Shown here piece after piece: positions 17,029 to 25,201 of a DNA stretch of 42,705 nt. Numbering within the stretch: position 1 is the first letter of the stretch; every line of letters begins with the position of its first letter. The DNA is from Aquimarina amphilecti (GTDB lineage Bacteria > Bacteroidota > Bacteroidia > Flavobacteriales > Flavobacteriaceae): NCBI RefSeq assembly GCF_900109375.1, contig NZ_FOAB01000014.1:1-42705 (forward strand), read 5' to 3'. A program made the translations under genes and the position numbers. The notes beneath the pieces were generated by a model that did no database searches, was not told where the DNA came from, and was given only the letters and a program-made list of their open reading frames with translations.

Positions 17029-17677
17029 ATTTTTTTAGATATTCATTAATTACTGTTTTTCTTCCTATAGTTTTGGTTATTATATCTTTATCCAGATCCC
17101 AACCTCTAGCAGGAGAGTATTCTCGTCCATACCAAATAATTTGTAGATGAAGATCGTTCCATAATTCTTTTGGAAATAGACGTTTTGCATCTTTTTCTGT
17201 TTGGGTAACGTTTTTACCATTACTAAACCCCCAACGATACATCAAGCGATGAATATGTGTATCTACCGGAAATGCAGGTATTCCAAATGCCTGAGACATT
17301 ACTACACCAGCAGTTTTATGCCCTACAGCTGGTAATTCCTCTAAATCTTCAAAACTCTGAGGTACTTCTCCGTTATGTTTATCTATTAATATTTGAGACA
17401 ATCCATGAATCCCTTTAGATTTCATTGGACTTAATCCTACGGGTTTTATAATTTCTCTTATTTCTTCTACAGTTAGTTTAACCATCCTATATGGATTATC
17501 TGCTTTTTCAAATAGGAGAGGAGTTATTTTATTTACTCTAACATCTGTGCTTTGAGCACTCATAAGAACAGCTATAAGCAATGTGTATGGGTCTTTATGA
17601 TCCAATGGTATTGGTATTCTAGGGTATAGTTCTTTAAGCTTTTTGATAGTAAAATCTACTTTCTCTTGCTTGGTCAT
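17027..17677 (-). CDS. nth: Endonuclease III-type DNA glycosylase/AP lyase without Fe-S cluster
   Basis: Base-excision repair glycosylase for oxidized pyrimidines. The 216 residues carry the HhH-GPD fold with the hairpin LEELPAVGHKTAGVVMSQAF, including the catalytic Lys (K121) and the Asp of FPVDTHIHRL (D139). Classical Nth ends with four Cys holding a [4Fe-4S] cluster (C-x6-C-x2-C-x5-C). Here the matching segment is WYGREYSPARGWDLDKDI, and the whole protein contains no cysteine, so the cluster is absent; this points to an oxygen-tolerant variant of the family. Divergent from bcp (168-bp gap) and convergent with the sigma unit. Confidence 0.9.
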   Translation of the reverse strand: MTKQEKVDFTIKKLKELYPRIPIPLDHKDPYTLLIAVLMSAQSTDVRVNKITPLLFEKADNPYRMVKLTVEEIREIIKPVGLSPMKSKGIHGLSQILIDKHNGEVPQSFEDLEELPAVGHKTAGVVMSQAFGIPAFPVDTHIHRLMYRWGFSNGKNVTQTEKDAKRLFPKELWNDLHLQIIWYGREYSPARGWDLDKDIITKTIGRKTVINEYLKK

Positions 17678-17845
17678 ATGTGTGATATTATTTTATGCTA
17701 AAATATAAATATTTGAGTGTTTCTATGAGTATAATTAAAGCTTAAAATTTTAATAAAAACAAGCACAAATTCTTTTATTTGTTTTATTTTTATCGAAAAT
17801 GTTTAAACAAAACTAATTTTATATTTTTAAATTAACTAAAGAAGA

Positions 17846-18295
17846 ATGACATCATTAAAAGCAGGAGATCAAGCTCCTAATTTCTCAGCATTAGATCAAG
17901 ATGGAAACACTATCAGTTTAAATGATTATAAAGGAAAAAAATTAGTTGTTTTTTTCTACCCAAAAGCTAGCACACCAGGATGTACTGCAGAAGCTTGTAA
18001 CCTAAAGGATAATTATCAAACTTTTCAATCTCAGGGATACGAAATTCTTGGAGTAAGCGCTGATAGCGCAAAGCGCCAACAAAATTTTAAGAATAAATAT
18101 GAATTGCCTTATCCATTGCTAGCGGATGAAGACAAGAAGGTGATAGAAGCTTTTAATGTTTGGGGACCTAAAAAGTTTATGGGTAAAGAATATGATGGAA
18201 TTCATAGGACTACTTTTGTAATAGACGAAAATTCGGTTCTTACTGAAGTTATTACTAAAGTAAAAACCAAAGATCACGCTGCTCAAATACTGTAA
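17846..18295 (+). CDS. bcp: Thioredoxin-dependent thiol peroxidase (Bcp/PrxQ)
   Basis: A 149-residue cytosolic peroxiredoxin reducing hydroperoxides at the expense of thioredoxin. FFYPKASTPGCTAEACNLKD contains the peroxidatic C46 and the resolving C51, five residues apart, which is the PrxQ/Bcp atypical 2-Cys pattern. The remaining blocks (GVSADSAKRQQNFKNKY, PYPLLADEDKKV, RTTFVIDE) are all present and the length is normal. Its 3' end abuts copy 1 of a direct repeat that contains its terminator hairpin. Confidence 0.95.
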   Translation: MTSLKAGDQAPNFSALDQDGNTISLNDYKGKKLVVFFYPKASTPGCTAEACNLKDNYQTFQSQGYEILGVSADSAKRQQNFKNKYELPYPLLADEDKKVIEAFNVWGPKKFMGKEYDGIHRTTFVIDENSVLTEVITKVKTKDHAAQIL

Positions 18296-18376
18296 TCTAG
18301 TATCTTATATAGAATATTGAAAGCATATGTATTATAAAATACATATGTTTTTTTCTTTTTAAATACCCAAAGCTTA
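18291..18376 (+). repeat. Direct repeat copy 1 with terminator hairpin (after bcp)
   Basis: About 86 bp, roughly 80% identical to 20814-20900. Both copies share TAGTATCTTATATAGAATAT-type sequence, the AAGCATATG hairpin and TTTTTAAATACC(C/T)AAAG. In this copy the hairpin GCATATGTATT/AATACATATG plus T7 serves as the bcp terminator. The right end still spells, on the minus strand, a Leu-Gly-Ile-stop like the end of the DUF1801 gene in copy 2, which looks like a remnant. Confidence 0.8.
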
Positions 18377-18654
18377 GTTTAATTTTCTTAAAAAAAAGAG
18401 GTTAGAATGAGCAAAAATAAAATTGATTAAGGAAAAATGGTGTTTGAGATCTATAACAAATACTAATTGATTCACTACGAATTCTATTTCATTTCTTGCA
18501 GTTAGCTTTGTCGAATTATTTTTGCTGTGTTTAGTTTTTTAAATATAGTAAAATGGTTTTTGTGCATTGTCCCTATACATTTGTGTTCGTTCAGTACTAA
18601 AAATTTAAAAAACTCCCTTAATCTAATTATTACTTAATCCTTTAAAAAAATCAG
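18377..18654. other. Gene-free gap before the T9SS glycosidase-like gene
   Basis: Together with the repeat this makes 359 bp without a gene. It holds a perfect -7-like TACATTTG at 18576-18583 (plus strand, about 70 bp before the GTG start) but no -33 TTTG at ideal spacing; TTTG at 18559-18562 is too close. No other structure seen. Confidence 0.4.
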
Positions 18655-20772
18655 GTGAAAAGAAAATTATTATTACTCGCTATGGCTTTTTACTGTATGT
18701 CATATAATCTCTTAGGGCAAACAAATGGCTCTATAGAAAAATCAACAGTATTATTTACCCAGGAATCAGTTGCAACTCCGTTTAATTATGATAAATATAA
18801 AGCCGATGGTATTTTTTGGGGTTTTATGCCCAATGCTAATATTGAATCTGAGGCGGCTATTAATCAATGGGTCACAAAAGTAGAGAATCATACGTCTGAT
18901 GGTAGCTATTATTTTGGTCGAGGAGAGTTCGATTGGGGATGGAAGTGGATGATCGATTTTATGGATGATCCAGGATCATACTGGGCAAAGAATCTCGACG
19001 GTGAAGATATTCATTGGGGAAATGCTGCTGATAATGGTGGTACATATAATGGTCAGGTTCATAGCTGGATGAGTCATCAAGGCCCTGATTTCTTAGAGTG
19101 GTTGAAGTATCAGGTGGATCGAATGACCCTAGCACCTGTAACACATATGATGTTTGATTCACAAACATCTGCAACTCGGACTTTGCATTGGCTTGGAGGA
19201 GATTTCTCTGTTCATTCTATGAATGGCTTTAGAGAGTATATGAGAGGTAAGTATACAGCTTTAGAGCTAACGAATTTAGGAATTAGCAATATTAATAATT
19301 TCAATTATCGTCAATTTCTATTAAATAGTGGAATGACGCTACAAACCTATAGAAACCGCGCAAATAGTATTAATGGAAATATACCACTTTATAAGGATTT
19401 TGTTTACTTTCAGCGTCAATCGCTTAATGAAATGATGGAAAAGTTATTCGAATATGTTGATACTATTAGACCAGGAATTGAAATTGGAGCCACAACAAAT
19501 GTAGTGGAACCTAGAGGATACATTTATTCTGATAGATTAACTTATCTCGCTGGTGAGTATGGTCATCCAAGCGATGCAGCTACAAGTCCATCTGTTGAGC
19601 CATTATTACATTATAAAGCTGCTGAGGCTCTTGATAAAACTTTAATTTATTTTCCATATCCTGATGCATTTAAAGCATTATATGATAGAAGTTCTCCTAG
19701 ACAGGCTCGTGCTTGGATAGCTCAAGCATATGCCACAGGTTCTATTTTTACAATTCCTGGAAAAGTATGGATAGGTGGAAGCAATACATGGGATACGGGA
19801 TGGGAGAATTTTGCTGATATTTATGAATTCATTCATGACCATAATGAATTGTTTGATGATTATGAAGCAGTTTCGAATGTAGCACTTGCTTATTCCGTAT
19901 ATGCTTCATTATTGGAAGGCGGAATGGCAGGTAGCTTGAAAGCTCGTCAAACTTTAGAATATTTAGTGGAGAGGAATATTTCGTTTGATCTAAAAATATT
20001 TGGTGATCCCGATCAACCTGTTGCTCCTACTGTTTCAGAATTGGGGGAATATGATGTGGTTGTTCACGATAGTGATGTTCAATACTTAACTACTGGACAG
20101 AATCAGATACTCAATCAAAGTTCTTCTAATGTAATCAGTATGGATAATGCTGGTGATATAAATGGTAATCTTTCATGGAAAATCAATGTTTTACGTAATG
20201 GTGAGTGGGTAAATTTTCTTATTTCCGCATTACCGCGAATGTCTTCTGAAGATCCATCAGCACCATATGTAATTCACCTAATCAATAGAAAATACAATGC
20301 TGCAGAAGATACAGCTCAAGCACATGAAAATATTTCAGTAAAAATTCCAGCAGCTGTTTTTCCTAATGCTATTACGGGAGCTACTGTTCATACGCCTGGT
20401 AAAACTTCAGTTGATTTATCTTTTGAAACCGATAATACAGGTGCTATAACATTAGATATTGGAACTTTTGATTCTTGTTGGGGTATTATTGAGCTTAATT
20501 ATGAGAATTTTTTATCTGCGGATGATATAGTTTTCAATTCTGATACAGTTTCGTTGTACCCTAATCCAGCAAATAGATATGTGGATATTGCTAATGCGAG
20601 TACTCTAGGAGTATCATCTTTTAAAATTTATAATGTTCAAGGTGAGCAAATTATGAATAGTGTATTTCAATCTGATCAAATAGATATATCGGCTTTAGCT
20701 AGTGGTTTTTATTTGGTCGAAATTAATAATGATTCAGGTGATAGTGTAGTTAAAAAATTGATTAAAAATTAA
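18655..20772 (+). CDS. Exported TIM-barrel glycoside hydrolase-like protein with T9SS sorting domain
   Basis: A 705-residue secreted protein. Signal peptide (MKRKLLLLAMAFYCMSYNLLGQ), then a ~400-residue region resembling the TIM barrel of clan-A glycosidases such as GH42: FREYMRGKYTALELTNLGI and FVYFQRQSLNEMMEKLFEYV resemble the GH42 acceptor-side helices, and VSNVALAYSVYA resembles the following trimerization-type domain. A beta region follows, and the C-terminal type A sorting domain (about 625-705: VSLYPNPANRYVDIANAS ... SGFYLVEINN, ending VVKKLIKN) routes it through the type IX system to the surface or medium. The catalytic acids cannot be named with confidence. It starts at GTG 18655. 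It sits between ~85-bp direct repeats, suggesting it was inserted between bcp and the DUF1801 gene. Substrate unknown. Confidence 0.75.
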   Translation: MKRKLLLLAMAFYCMSYNLLGQTNGSIEKSTVLFTQESVATPFNYDKYKADGIFWGFMPNANIESEAAINQWVTKVENHTSDGSYYFGRGEFDWGWKWMIDFMDDPGSYWAKNLDGEDIHWGNAADNGGTYNGQVHSWMSHQGPDFLEWLKYQVDRMTLAPVTHMMFDSQTSATRTLHWLGGDFSVHSMNGFREYMRGKYTALELTNLGISNINNFNYRQFLLNSGMTLQTYRNRANSINGNIPLYKDFVYFQRQSLNEMMEKLFEYVDTIRPGIEIGATTNVVEPRGYIYSDRLTYLAGEYGHPSDAATSPSVEPLLHYKAAEALDKTLIYFPYPDAFKALYDRSSPRQARAWIAQAYATGSIFTIPGKVWIGGSNTWDTGWENFADIYEFIHDHNELFDDYEAVSNVALAYSVYASLLEGGMAGSLKARQTLEYLVERNISFDLKIFGDPDQPVAPTVSELGEYDVVVHDSDVQYLTTGQNQILNQSSSNVISMDNAGDINGNLSWKINVLRNGEWVNFLISALPRMSSEDPSAPYVIHLINRKYNAAEDTAQAHENISVKIPAAVFPNAITGATVHTPGKTSVDLSFETDNTGAITLDIGTFDSCWGIIELNYENFLSADDIVFNSDTVSLYPNPANRYVDIANASTLGVSSFKIYNVQGEQIMNSVFQSDQIDISALASGFYLVEINNDSGDSVVKKLIKN

Positions 20773-20813
20773 TTGTTTTTAAATAAAAACTAAAAATTTA
20801 ATTAATAAGATAT

Positions 20814-20900
20814 TGTAATATAGTATCTTATATAAAATATTGAAAGCATATGTGTTTTATTAATGCATATGCTTTTTTATTTTTAAATACCTAAAGTTGG
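20814..20900 (+). repeat. Direct repeat copy 2 with terminator hairpin (after glycosidase-like gene)
   Basis: Matches 18291-18376 (about 80%, one 1-base indel). The hairpin AAGCATATG ... CATATGCTT with a T6 run (about 20842-20877) terminates the glycosidase-like gene and probably also the convergent DUF1801 gene, whose last codons and stop (20883) lie in this copy. Confidence 0.8.
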
Positions 20901-21311
20901 TAAATGTTTTACTTTGTGATAAGTTAAAGCCGCAGCGATACAGTTTTTAAGTTCTTTTTTTGGTATAATCGATGTTATAGGGAAAATTATTGCTCGGTTT
21001 CCTTCAAATTGAAATGTATCCTTATATAGAACTCTAAACGTTGTTATTAATTTGCTAGTACATTGAAAATACATGGCATATTGATCCGGTTTACTCTTTT
21101 TCCAATCAATTCTTATAGTACTACCTTTTGTAACCAAAAAACTAGGTTCTCCCCACTTTAGAGTTTCTTCTATGCTCTTTATTTCTTCTATCCCTTCAGC
21201 CGTTTCAATAATTAAATTACGAAGTTCTATTATTTTTTTCTGAATTGTGTCGGGATAGGCACTATAGATCGATTTGACTTTTGGGTTTGTTGTTATAAGA
21301 GTTTGTTGCAT
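20883..21311 (-). CDS. DUF1801 domain protein
   Basis: A 142-residue cytosolic protein with the DUF1801 fold: helical start (YPDTIQKKIIELRNLIIETA), the conserved ETLKWGEPSFLVTKGSTIRI block with aromatic/Trp residues, and IPKKELKNCIAAALTYH at the end. Related proteins include the Bacillus iron chaperone YdhG, but most members are uncharacterized. A second DUF1801-containing gene is at 35177-35770. It stands alone with a terminator on each side; its 3' end is inside direct repeat copy 2. Confidence 0.82.
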   Translation of the reverse strand: MQQTLITTNPKVKSIYSAYPDTIQKKIIELRNLIIETAEGIEEIKSIEETLKWGEPSFLVTKGSTIRIDWKKSKPDQYAMYFQCTSKLITTFRVLYKDTFQFEGNRAIIFPITSIIPKKELKNCIAAALTYHKVKHLPTLGI

Positions 21312-21359
21312 TGATTTATAAGAGGTAACTTTATGAATAACAATATACTTAATTAAAAT

Positions 21360-21405
21360 AAAAGCAATAATTGTTTAGGTATGGATTTAAACAATTATTG
21401 CTTTT
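21360..21405 (-). terminator. Terminator of the oxidoreductase/hydrolase operon
   Basis: A perfect 18-bp stem, AAAAGCAATAATTGTTTA (21360-21377) with its complement (21388-21405), and a 10-base loop, followed on the minus strand by ATTTTAATT. It lies 26 bp past the operon's stop codon. Confidence 0.85.
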
Positions 21406-21430
21406 ATACATCTATTAGTACCATTATCTC

Positions 21431-22063
21431 TTAATAGCCTATGGTAAAGCGCTTTTTTGGAAAGGATGGTTTTTCAACCTCGTTTAGTATTCCAACTGCA
21501 AAATCTTCCATAGAGATGGTACTTTCTCCTTTTTCGTTAGATAGTAAATAATCTTCACCAATTCTGAATTGATTGGTTCTTTCTCCTTCGAAAATATAAG
21601 CTGAAGGCGATACATTTGTCCAAGTTAATTCTGACTCATTCAGGAAAACATTTTCTAATGCCTTTTTGTGAGAAATGGCAATAGCCTTATAGTCTTCTGG
21701 AAAATCTGGAGTATCAACTAAATCCATGTCTTTATTAACCTTTAAGCTTCCAGCACCGCCAACAGCTATTAATCTGGTATTAGCTTTTTTTGCGGCTTCT
21801 ATTAATGATTTGGAAGCATCAATAATTAGATCTGTGTTTTCATGTGGTGGTGCATAAGCACTTATTACTACATCACTTCCTTTTAATAATTCTACTAATG
21901 CTTCTGTTTTAAAAATGTCTGCTTGTTGAATGTGCACGTTATTTAACCCAAAAAAACTCTTGTCTTTAGAACTAATAAGTTGTAATTCATGATTTCTTGA
22001 TGCCGCTTCTTTAACGATTCTTTGTCCGATGTTCCCACCAGCCCCGATAATTGTTACTTTCAT
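21431..22063 (-). CDS. NAD(P)-binding Rossmann oxidoreductase (NmrA/SDR-like)
   Basis: A 210-residue protein with an N-terminal dinucleotide site, VTIIGAGGNIGQRIVKEA (GxxGxxG), followed by ISSKDK, DVVISAY and a central RLIAVGGAGSL strand, and TWTNVSPSAYIFEGERT in the second half. It belongs to the short atypical SDR/NAD(P)H-binding group (YwnB-like) that act as reductases or redox-responsive binding proteins. It is 16 bp downstream of the alpha/beta hydrolase gene and shares its transcript. A site matching the Rrf2 operator lies before that gene, so it is probably induced with it under redox or electrophile stress. Confidence 0.88.
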   Translation of the reverse strand: MKVTIIGAGGNIGQRIVKEAASRNHELQLISSKDKSFFGLNNVHIQQADIFKTEALVELLKGSDVVISAYAPPHENTDLIIDASKSLIEAAKKANTRLIAVGGAGSLKVNKDMDLVDTPDFPEDYKAIAISHKKALENVFLNESELTWTNVSPSAYIFEGERTNQFRIGEDYLLSNEKGESTISMEDFAVGILNEVEKPSFPKKRFTIGY

Positions 22064-22079
22064 AATTTTGTTGTTCTTA

Positions 22080-22934
22080 TTACTTGTTTATAAATTTTTT
22101 TATTTTTTCTGCTACTTCGGTATAATATTCGTCTAGTAAAAAATGACCTCCGTTAAAATAGTATGATTGAATATTCTTTAGATCCTTACTGTAAGCTTCT
22201 CCACCAGATTTGCTGAAAAACTTATCATTTTCACCCCATACGATTAGTGTTCTAGGTTGATGTGTTTTAAAATAGTTTTGCCATTCTTGGTATTTAGAGA
22301 AGTTGGCTCCGTAGTTAAAGAACATAACAGTTTGTATCTCTTTTGCTCCTTTACGATTTAAGAAAGCATTGTCCATTAAATAATAGGAGGGGTCAACGTT
22401 TGAGGGATTTGATGCACCAGTAAGATGTTGCTCTTTAAGTCCTTCAATTGACATTAGATAATCTTTAAAATTGTTTAAACCATCTAAATCATTTGCTTGT
22501 TGGAATGTTCCAATCTTCATCGCCCATTCTCCTAAACCTTCCATGTAGGCATTGGCATTTTGAATGATTAATCCTTTAATTAATTCTGTTCTTTTGGTAG
22601 CAATTCTAAACCCGATAGGTCCACCATAATCTTGCATTAATAGATAAAATGAATTTAACCGAATAACGTCTATGAATTGTTCTATCACATTAGTTACGTT
22701 ATCAAATGTATAGTTAAAATCACTTGGGCTAGGAGCTGCACTTAATCCAAAACCAGGATAATCAGGTGCGATGACATGATATTCATCAGATAATACTTTG
22801 ATAATGTCTTTGAACATGTATGATGATGAAGGGAAACCATGTAGAAGTAAAATAGTTTCTTTGTTTTCGATACCTGCTTCTCTATAAAAAATGGAAATTC
22901 CATTTATGTCAATTATCTTGTTTTTCTCAATCAT
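22080..22934 (-). CDS. Alpha/beta hydrolase, haloalkane dehalogenase/epoxide hydrolase-like
   Basis: A 284-residue alpha/beta hydrolase with the oxyanion motif LLHGFPSSSYMF, nucleophile Asp102 in LLMQDYGGPIG (Asp rather than Ser, as in haloalkane dehalogenases and epoxide hydrolases), acid D237 in VWGENDKFF and His264 in GGHFLLDEY. The lid lies around 130-215. The substrate cannot be fixed. First gene of a two-gene operon with the NAD(P)-binding protein; an operator-like site TGTAAT-N7-ATGACA lies 27-45 bp upstream of its ATG, linking it to the neighbouring Rrf2 repressor. Confidence 0.9.
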   Translation of the reverse strand: MIEKNKIIDINGISIFYREAGIENKETILLLHGFPSSSYMFKDIIKVLSDEYHVIAPDYPGFGLSAAPSPSDFNYTFDNVTNVIEQFIDVIRLNSFYLLMQDYGGPIGFRIATKRTELIKGLIIQNANAYMEGLGEWAMKIGTFQQANDLDGLNNFKDYLMSIEGLKEQHLTGASNPSNVDPSYYLMDNAFLNRKGAKEIQTVMFFNYGANFSKYQEWQNYFKTHQPRTLIVWGENDKFFSKSGGEAYSKDLKNIQSYYFNGGHFLLDEYYTEVAEKIKKFINK

Positions 22935-22960
22935 TGTTATTTTCCTTTATAATTTTTAAT

Positions 22961-22979
22961 TGTAATAAAATTTATGACA
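22961..22979 (-). promoter_or_regulatory. Predicted Rrf2 operator before the hydrolase operon
   Basis: TGTAAT (22961-22966), N7, ATGACA (22974-22979): the same half-site and spacing as the two dyads before the Rrf2 gene, with one mismatch. It overlaps the expected promoter region (a TAAATTTT -7-like sequence on the minus strand). Confidence 0.6.
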
Positions 22980-22996
22980 GTTTAACCTAAAAAAAA

Positions 22997-23407
22997 TCAA
23001 AACTGATTTTTGAAATCTTCTAGCGTCTGTTTTTGTAGTTCTTTACTAATGGCATTATCAATTGTATTCATCACAGAAGCTAATTTTTCATTTATTTGTT
23101 TACCTACTTTGCAATTAGGATTTGGCGTATTTTTTAGTAATGATAAAACAGTATCAGATCCTTTTATAAGATTAAATATATCAGACAAAAGAATTTTATT
23201 AGATGTTTTTAGCAATCGAACACCTCCATTTTTACCTTCTTTACTTTCAATATAACCACCTTCTTTTAGTGTAGCAATTTCTTTTCTAACTAATACTGGA
23301 TTCATATTAAGACTACTGGCAATTAAAGTAGATGACAACCAGTCGTTATCATACATACTTAATAATGTCATTATGTGTAGCGCTATAGAAAATCTTGTTT
23401 TAACCAA
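22997..23407 (-). CDS. Rrf2 family transcriptional repressor
   Basis: A 136-residue winged-helix regulator. With the start at TTG 23407 the N-terminus reads MVKTRFSIALHIMTLLS, matching the Rrf2 family (YwnA-like) helix 1; HTH follows (STLIASSLNMNPVLVRKEIATLK) with the wing GYIESKEGKNGGVRL. The Fe-S cysteines of IscR/NsrR are not seen; a single Cys remains in NPNCKVG, a possible redox switch (CymR/YwnA-like group). The longer frame from TTG 23440 would start inside the operator and is rejected. Divergent dyads at 23412-23460 and a matching site before the neighbouring hydrolase operon indicate autorepression and local control. Confidence 0.9.
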   Translation of the reverse strand: MVKTRFSIALHIMTLLSMYDNDWLSSTLIASSLNMNPVLVRKEIATLKEGGYIESKEGKNGGVRLLKTSNKILLSDIFNLIKGSDTVLSLLKNTPNPNCKVGKQINEKLASVMNTIDNAISKELQKQTLEDFKNQF

Positions 23408-23411
23408 TTCT

Positions 23412-23468
23412 GTACTGTAATTTATTTTATTACAGTACAAATGTAATTATTATAATTACAGTATCAAA
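23412..23468 (-). promoter_or_regulatory. Promoter and tandem operators of the Rrf2 gene
   Basis: On the minus strand: -33 TTTG (23465-23468), a 19-bp spacer, and -7 TACATTTG (23438-23445), a near-ideal Bacteroidota promoter. Two dyads overlay it: GTACTGTAAT-N7-ATTACAGTAC (23412-23438, over the start site) and TGTAATTAT-T-ATAATTACA (23442-23460, in the spacer). Both contain TGTAAT-N7-ATTACA, and their centres are 26 bp apart, so two repressor dimers could bind on related faces. Confidence 0.85.
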
Positions 23469-23676
23469 TATTTTGGTTGTTTTATTTTAATTTGTGGAAT
23501 TGAATGCAGTCTTATTGTTTATTACAATATTATAGAGAAACTATTAGATTGATGAAATAGACCTTAAGATGGGATGCAATGCAGCGTTATGTTTTTTATG
23601 CATTTAATATCTAAGTGTATAGGAAATTGATTCAGACCATGTTTTGAAAATCTTCATCTTTACACTGTAGATTGGT
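23469..23676. other. Gene-free gap with no recognized features
   Basis: Part of a 345-bp gap between the Rrf2 start and the next gene. I see A+T-rich sequence without an ORF, promoter pair or hairpin; the regulatory sites and the large palindrome in the same gap are listed separately. Confidence 0.4.
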
Positions 23677-23724
23677 AATTAAGTATACATATTGGATAAT
23701 ATTATCCAATATGTATACTTAATT
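23677..23724. repeat. 48-bp perfect palindrome
   Basis: AATTAAGTATACATATTGG... (24-base arm) meets its exact complement at 23700/23701 with no spacer. It lies 28 bp beyond the stop codon of the 23753-25201 gene. As RNA it would fold into a long hairpin, but no T-run follows on either strand, so it is not a standard terminator. Confidence 0.9.
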
Positions 23725-23752
23725 ATTAGTGTATAAAATCTAAAATAACTGT

Positions 23753-25201
23753 TTATTGTATTTTTTCTGCTTCTTTATAACCGAAGAAATTATTTTCCTT
23801 AATCATTTCTGGAATAAGATCAGGTAATTGCTCTTCCCATCCGGTTCCGCCTTCCTGAATTTTCTGAAGAACTTCTCGAGAAAATATATCCATTATAGTA
23901 GGATCATAATCTACAATGTCTTGCAGCTTTCCATTATATTTAAAGAATTTATATAATTCTTTCATTCTTGGATGTACCTTAAGGTTTTCACTAGTAGTTA
24001 GTTTACCAGTTTTATGATTCTTTAGAGGATATAAGTATACTTTAAGGTCTTTAAAGAAAAGTTTACCAAATGCTTCTAGAATACCACCACTTAGATGTCT
24101 ATAGTATTTTTCATCAAAAATATCAATTAGATTATTTACACCCATTGATAGTGCCATACGTTCTTTGGTATAGTTAGAGAAATACTCTACAACTTTATAA
24201 TACTCCTGAAAGTTAGAAATCATCACGGTTTGCCCTAAAGAACACAATAGTCTGGCTCTAGACATAAAATCTACTTCATCGATTTCTCCTTCTGCTCTTA
24301 GGTTAGATAAAGTGATTTCAAAAATTTCTATCGTTTTATCTTTATTAACCTTATTCTCATTTAGGAACATATTAAGTGACTTCTTGTAAATATCCATATT
24401 TACTTTAGTCACTGGTCTAAAACTACCTCTAAGTGCAAGAATATTCTTTTTGTACAAGACAGCAGCAGGTAAAACATTATTACCATCAGGACCGAACATT
24501 ACTGCTTCTGTCATTCCATTCTTAACCAATTGTAAACTCATCAATCGATTATCAACCTTTTTAAATCTAGGACCCGAAAAGTTAATAGTATCTATTTCAA
24601 TTTGATCTTTATCTAAATGGTCATATAAATAACGAAGCAATTTTTTAGGATTATCATATTTATAATAAGCACCATAAATAAGATTAACTCCTAACACTCC
24701 CAGTGTCATTTGTTGCAATTTCGCATCATTTTCGTGAAAACGAATGTGCAATATAATTTCGTTGTAATCTTCGTCTGGTTTCGTTTGGTATCGAATACCA
24801 ACCCAGCCGTGGCCTTTATATTTCTTAGCAAAATCAATTGTAGCTACTGTATTTGCGTAGCTAAAAAATAATTTATTTGGATGTTTTTCTCGTTTAATTC
24901 GCTCTTCTATAAGACGGACCTCATGTTTCAGCATCTTTTTTAATCGAGCCTCGGTAACATAACGTTTATCATCTTCTATTCCGTAAATAGCATCACTAAA
25001 ATCTTTATCATAAGCACTCATGGCTTTTGCAATAGTACCTGAAGCGCCTCCAGCTCTAAAAAAATTACGGGCTGTTTCTTGGCCGGCACCTATTTCTGCA
25101 AAGGTACCATAGATATTGGCATTTAGATTGATTCGTAAGGCTTTACTCTTAAGTGAAGGGACGGACTCGAATTCTTTGTCTCCCATGATAGTAATAGGCA
25201 T
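23753..25201 (-). CDS. Conserved bacteroidetal protein of unknown function
   Basis: A 482-residue soluble protein with no signal peptide or membrane helices. The very conserved-looking N-terminus (LRINLNANIYGTFAEIGAGQ, NFFRAGGASGTIAKAMSAYD) and a later LMSLQLVKNGMTEAVMFGPD block stand out. I recall similar proteins carrying labels such as nicotinate-nucleotide adenylyltransferase, but I see no HxGH or ISSTxxR motif of that enzyme, so I would not transfer the name. Start ATG 25201 immediately precedes the conserved region. Single gene, divergent from the MBL gene; the 48-bp palindrome follows its stop. Confidence 0.8.
   Translation of the reverse strand: MPITIMGDKEFESVPSLKSKALRINLNANIYGTFAEIGAGQETARNFFRAGGASGTIAKAMSAYDKDFSDAIYGIEDDKRYVTEARLKKMLKHEVRLIEERIKREKHPNKLFFSYANTVATIDFAKKYKGHGWVGIRYQTKPDEDYNEIILHIRFHENDAKLQQMTLGVLGVNLIYGAYYKYDNPKKLLRYLYDHLDKDQIEIDTINFSGPRFKKVDNRLMSLQLVKNGMTEAVMFGPDGNNVLPAAVLYKKNILALRGSFRPVTKVNMDIYKKSLNMFLNENKVNKDKTIEIFEITLSNLRAEGEIDEVDFMSRARLLCSLGQTVMISNFQEYYKVVEYFSNYTKERMALSMGVNNLIDIFDEKYYRHLSGGILEAFGKLFFKDLKVYLYPLKNHKTGKLTTSENLKVHPRMKELYKFFKYNGKLQDIVDYDPTIMDIFSREVLQKIQEGGTGWEEQLPDLIPEMIKENNFFGYKEAEKIQ

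Noticed and set aside
23408..23440. Longer Rrf2 start at TTG 23440
   Set aside because: It would begin inside the operator and promoter -7 region; the family N-terminus starts at TTG 23407.
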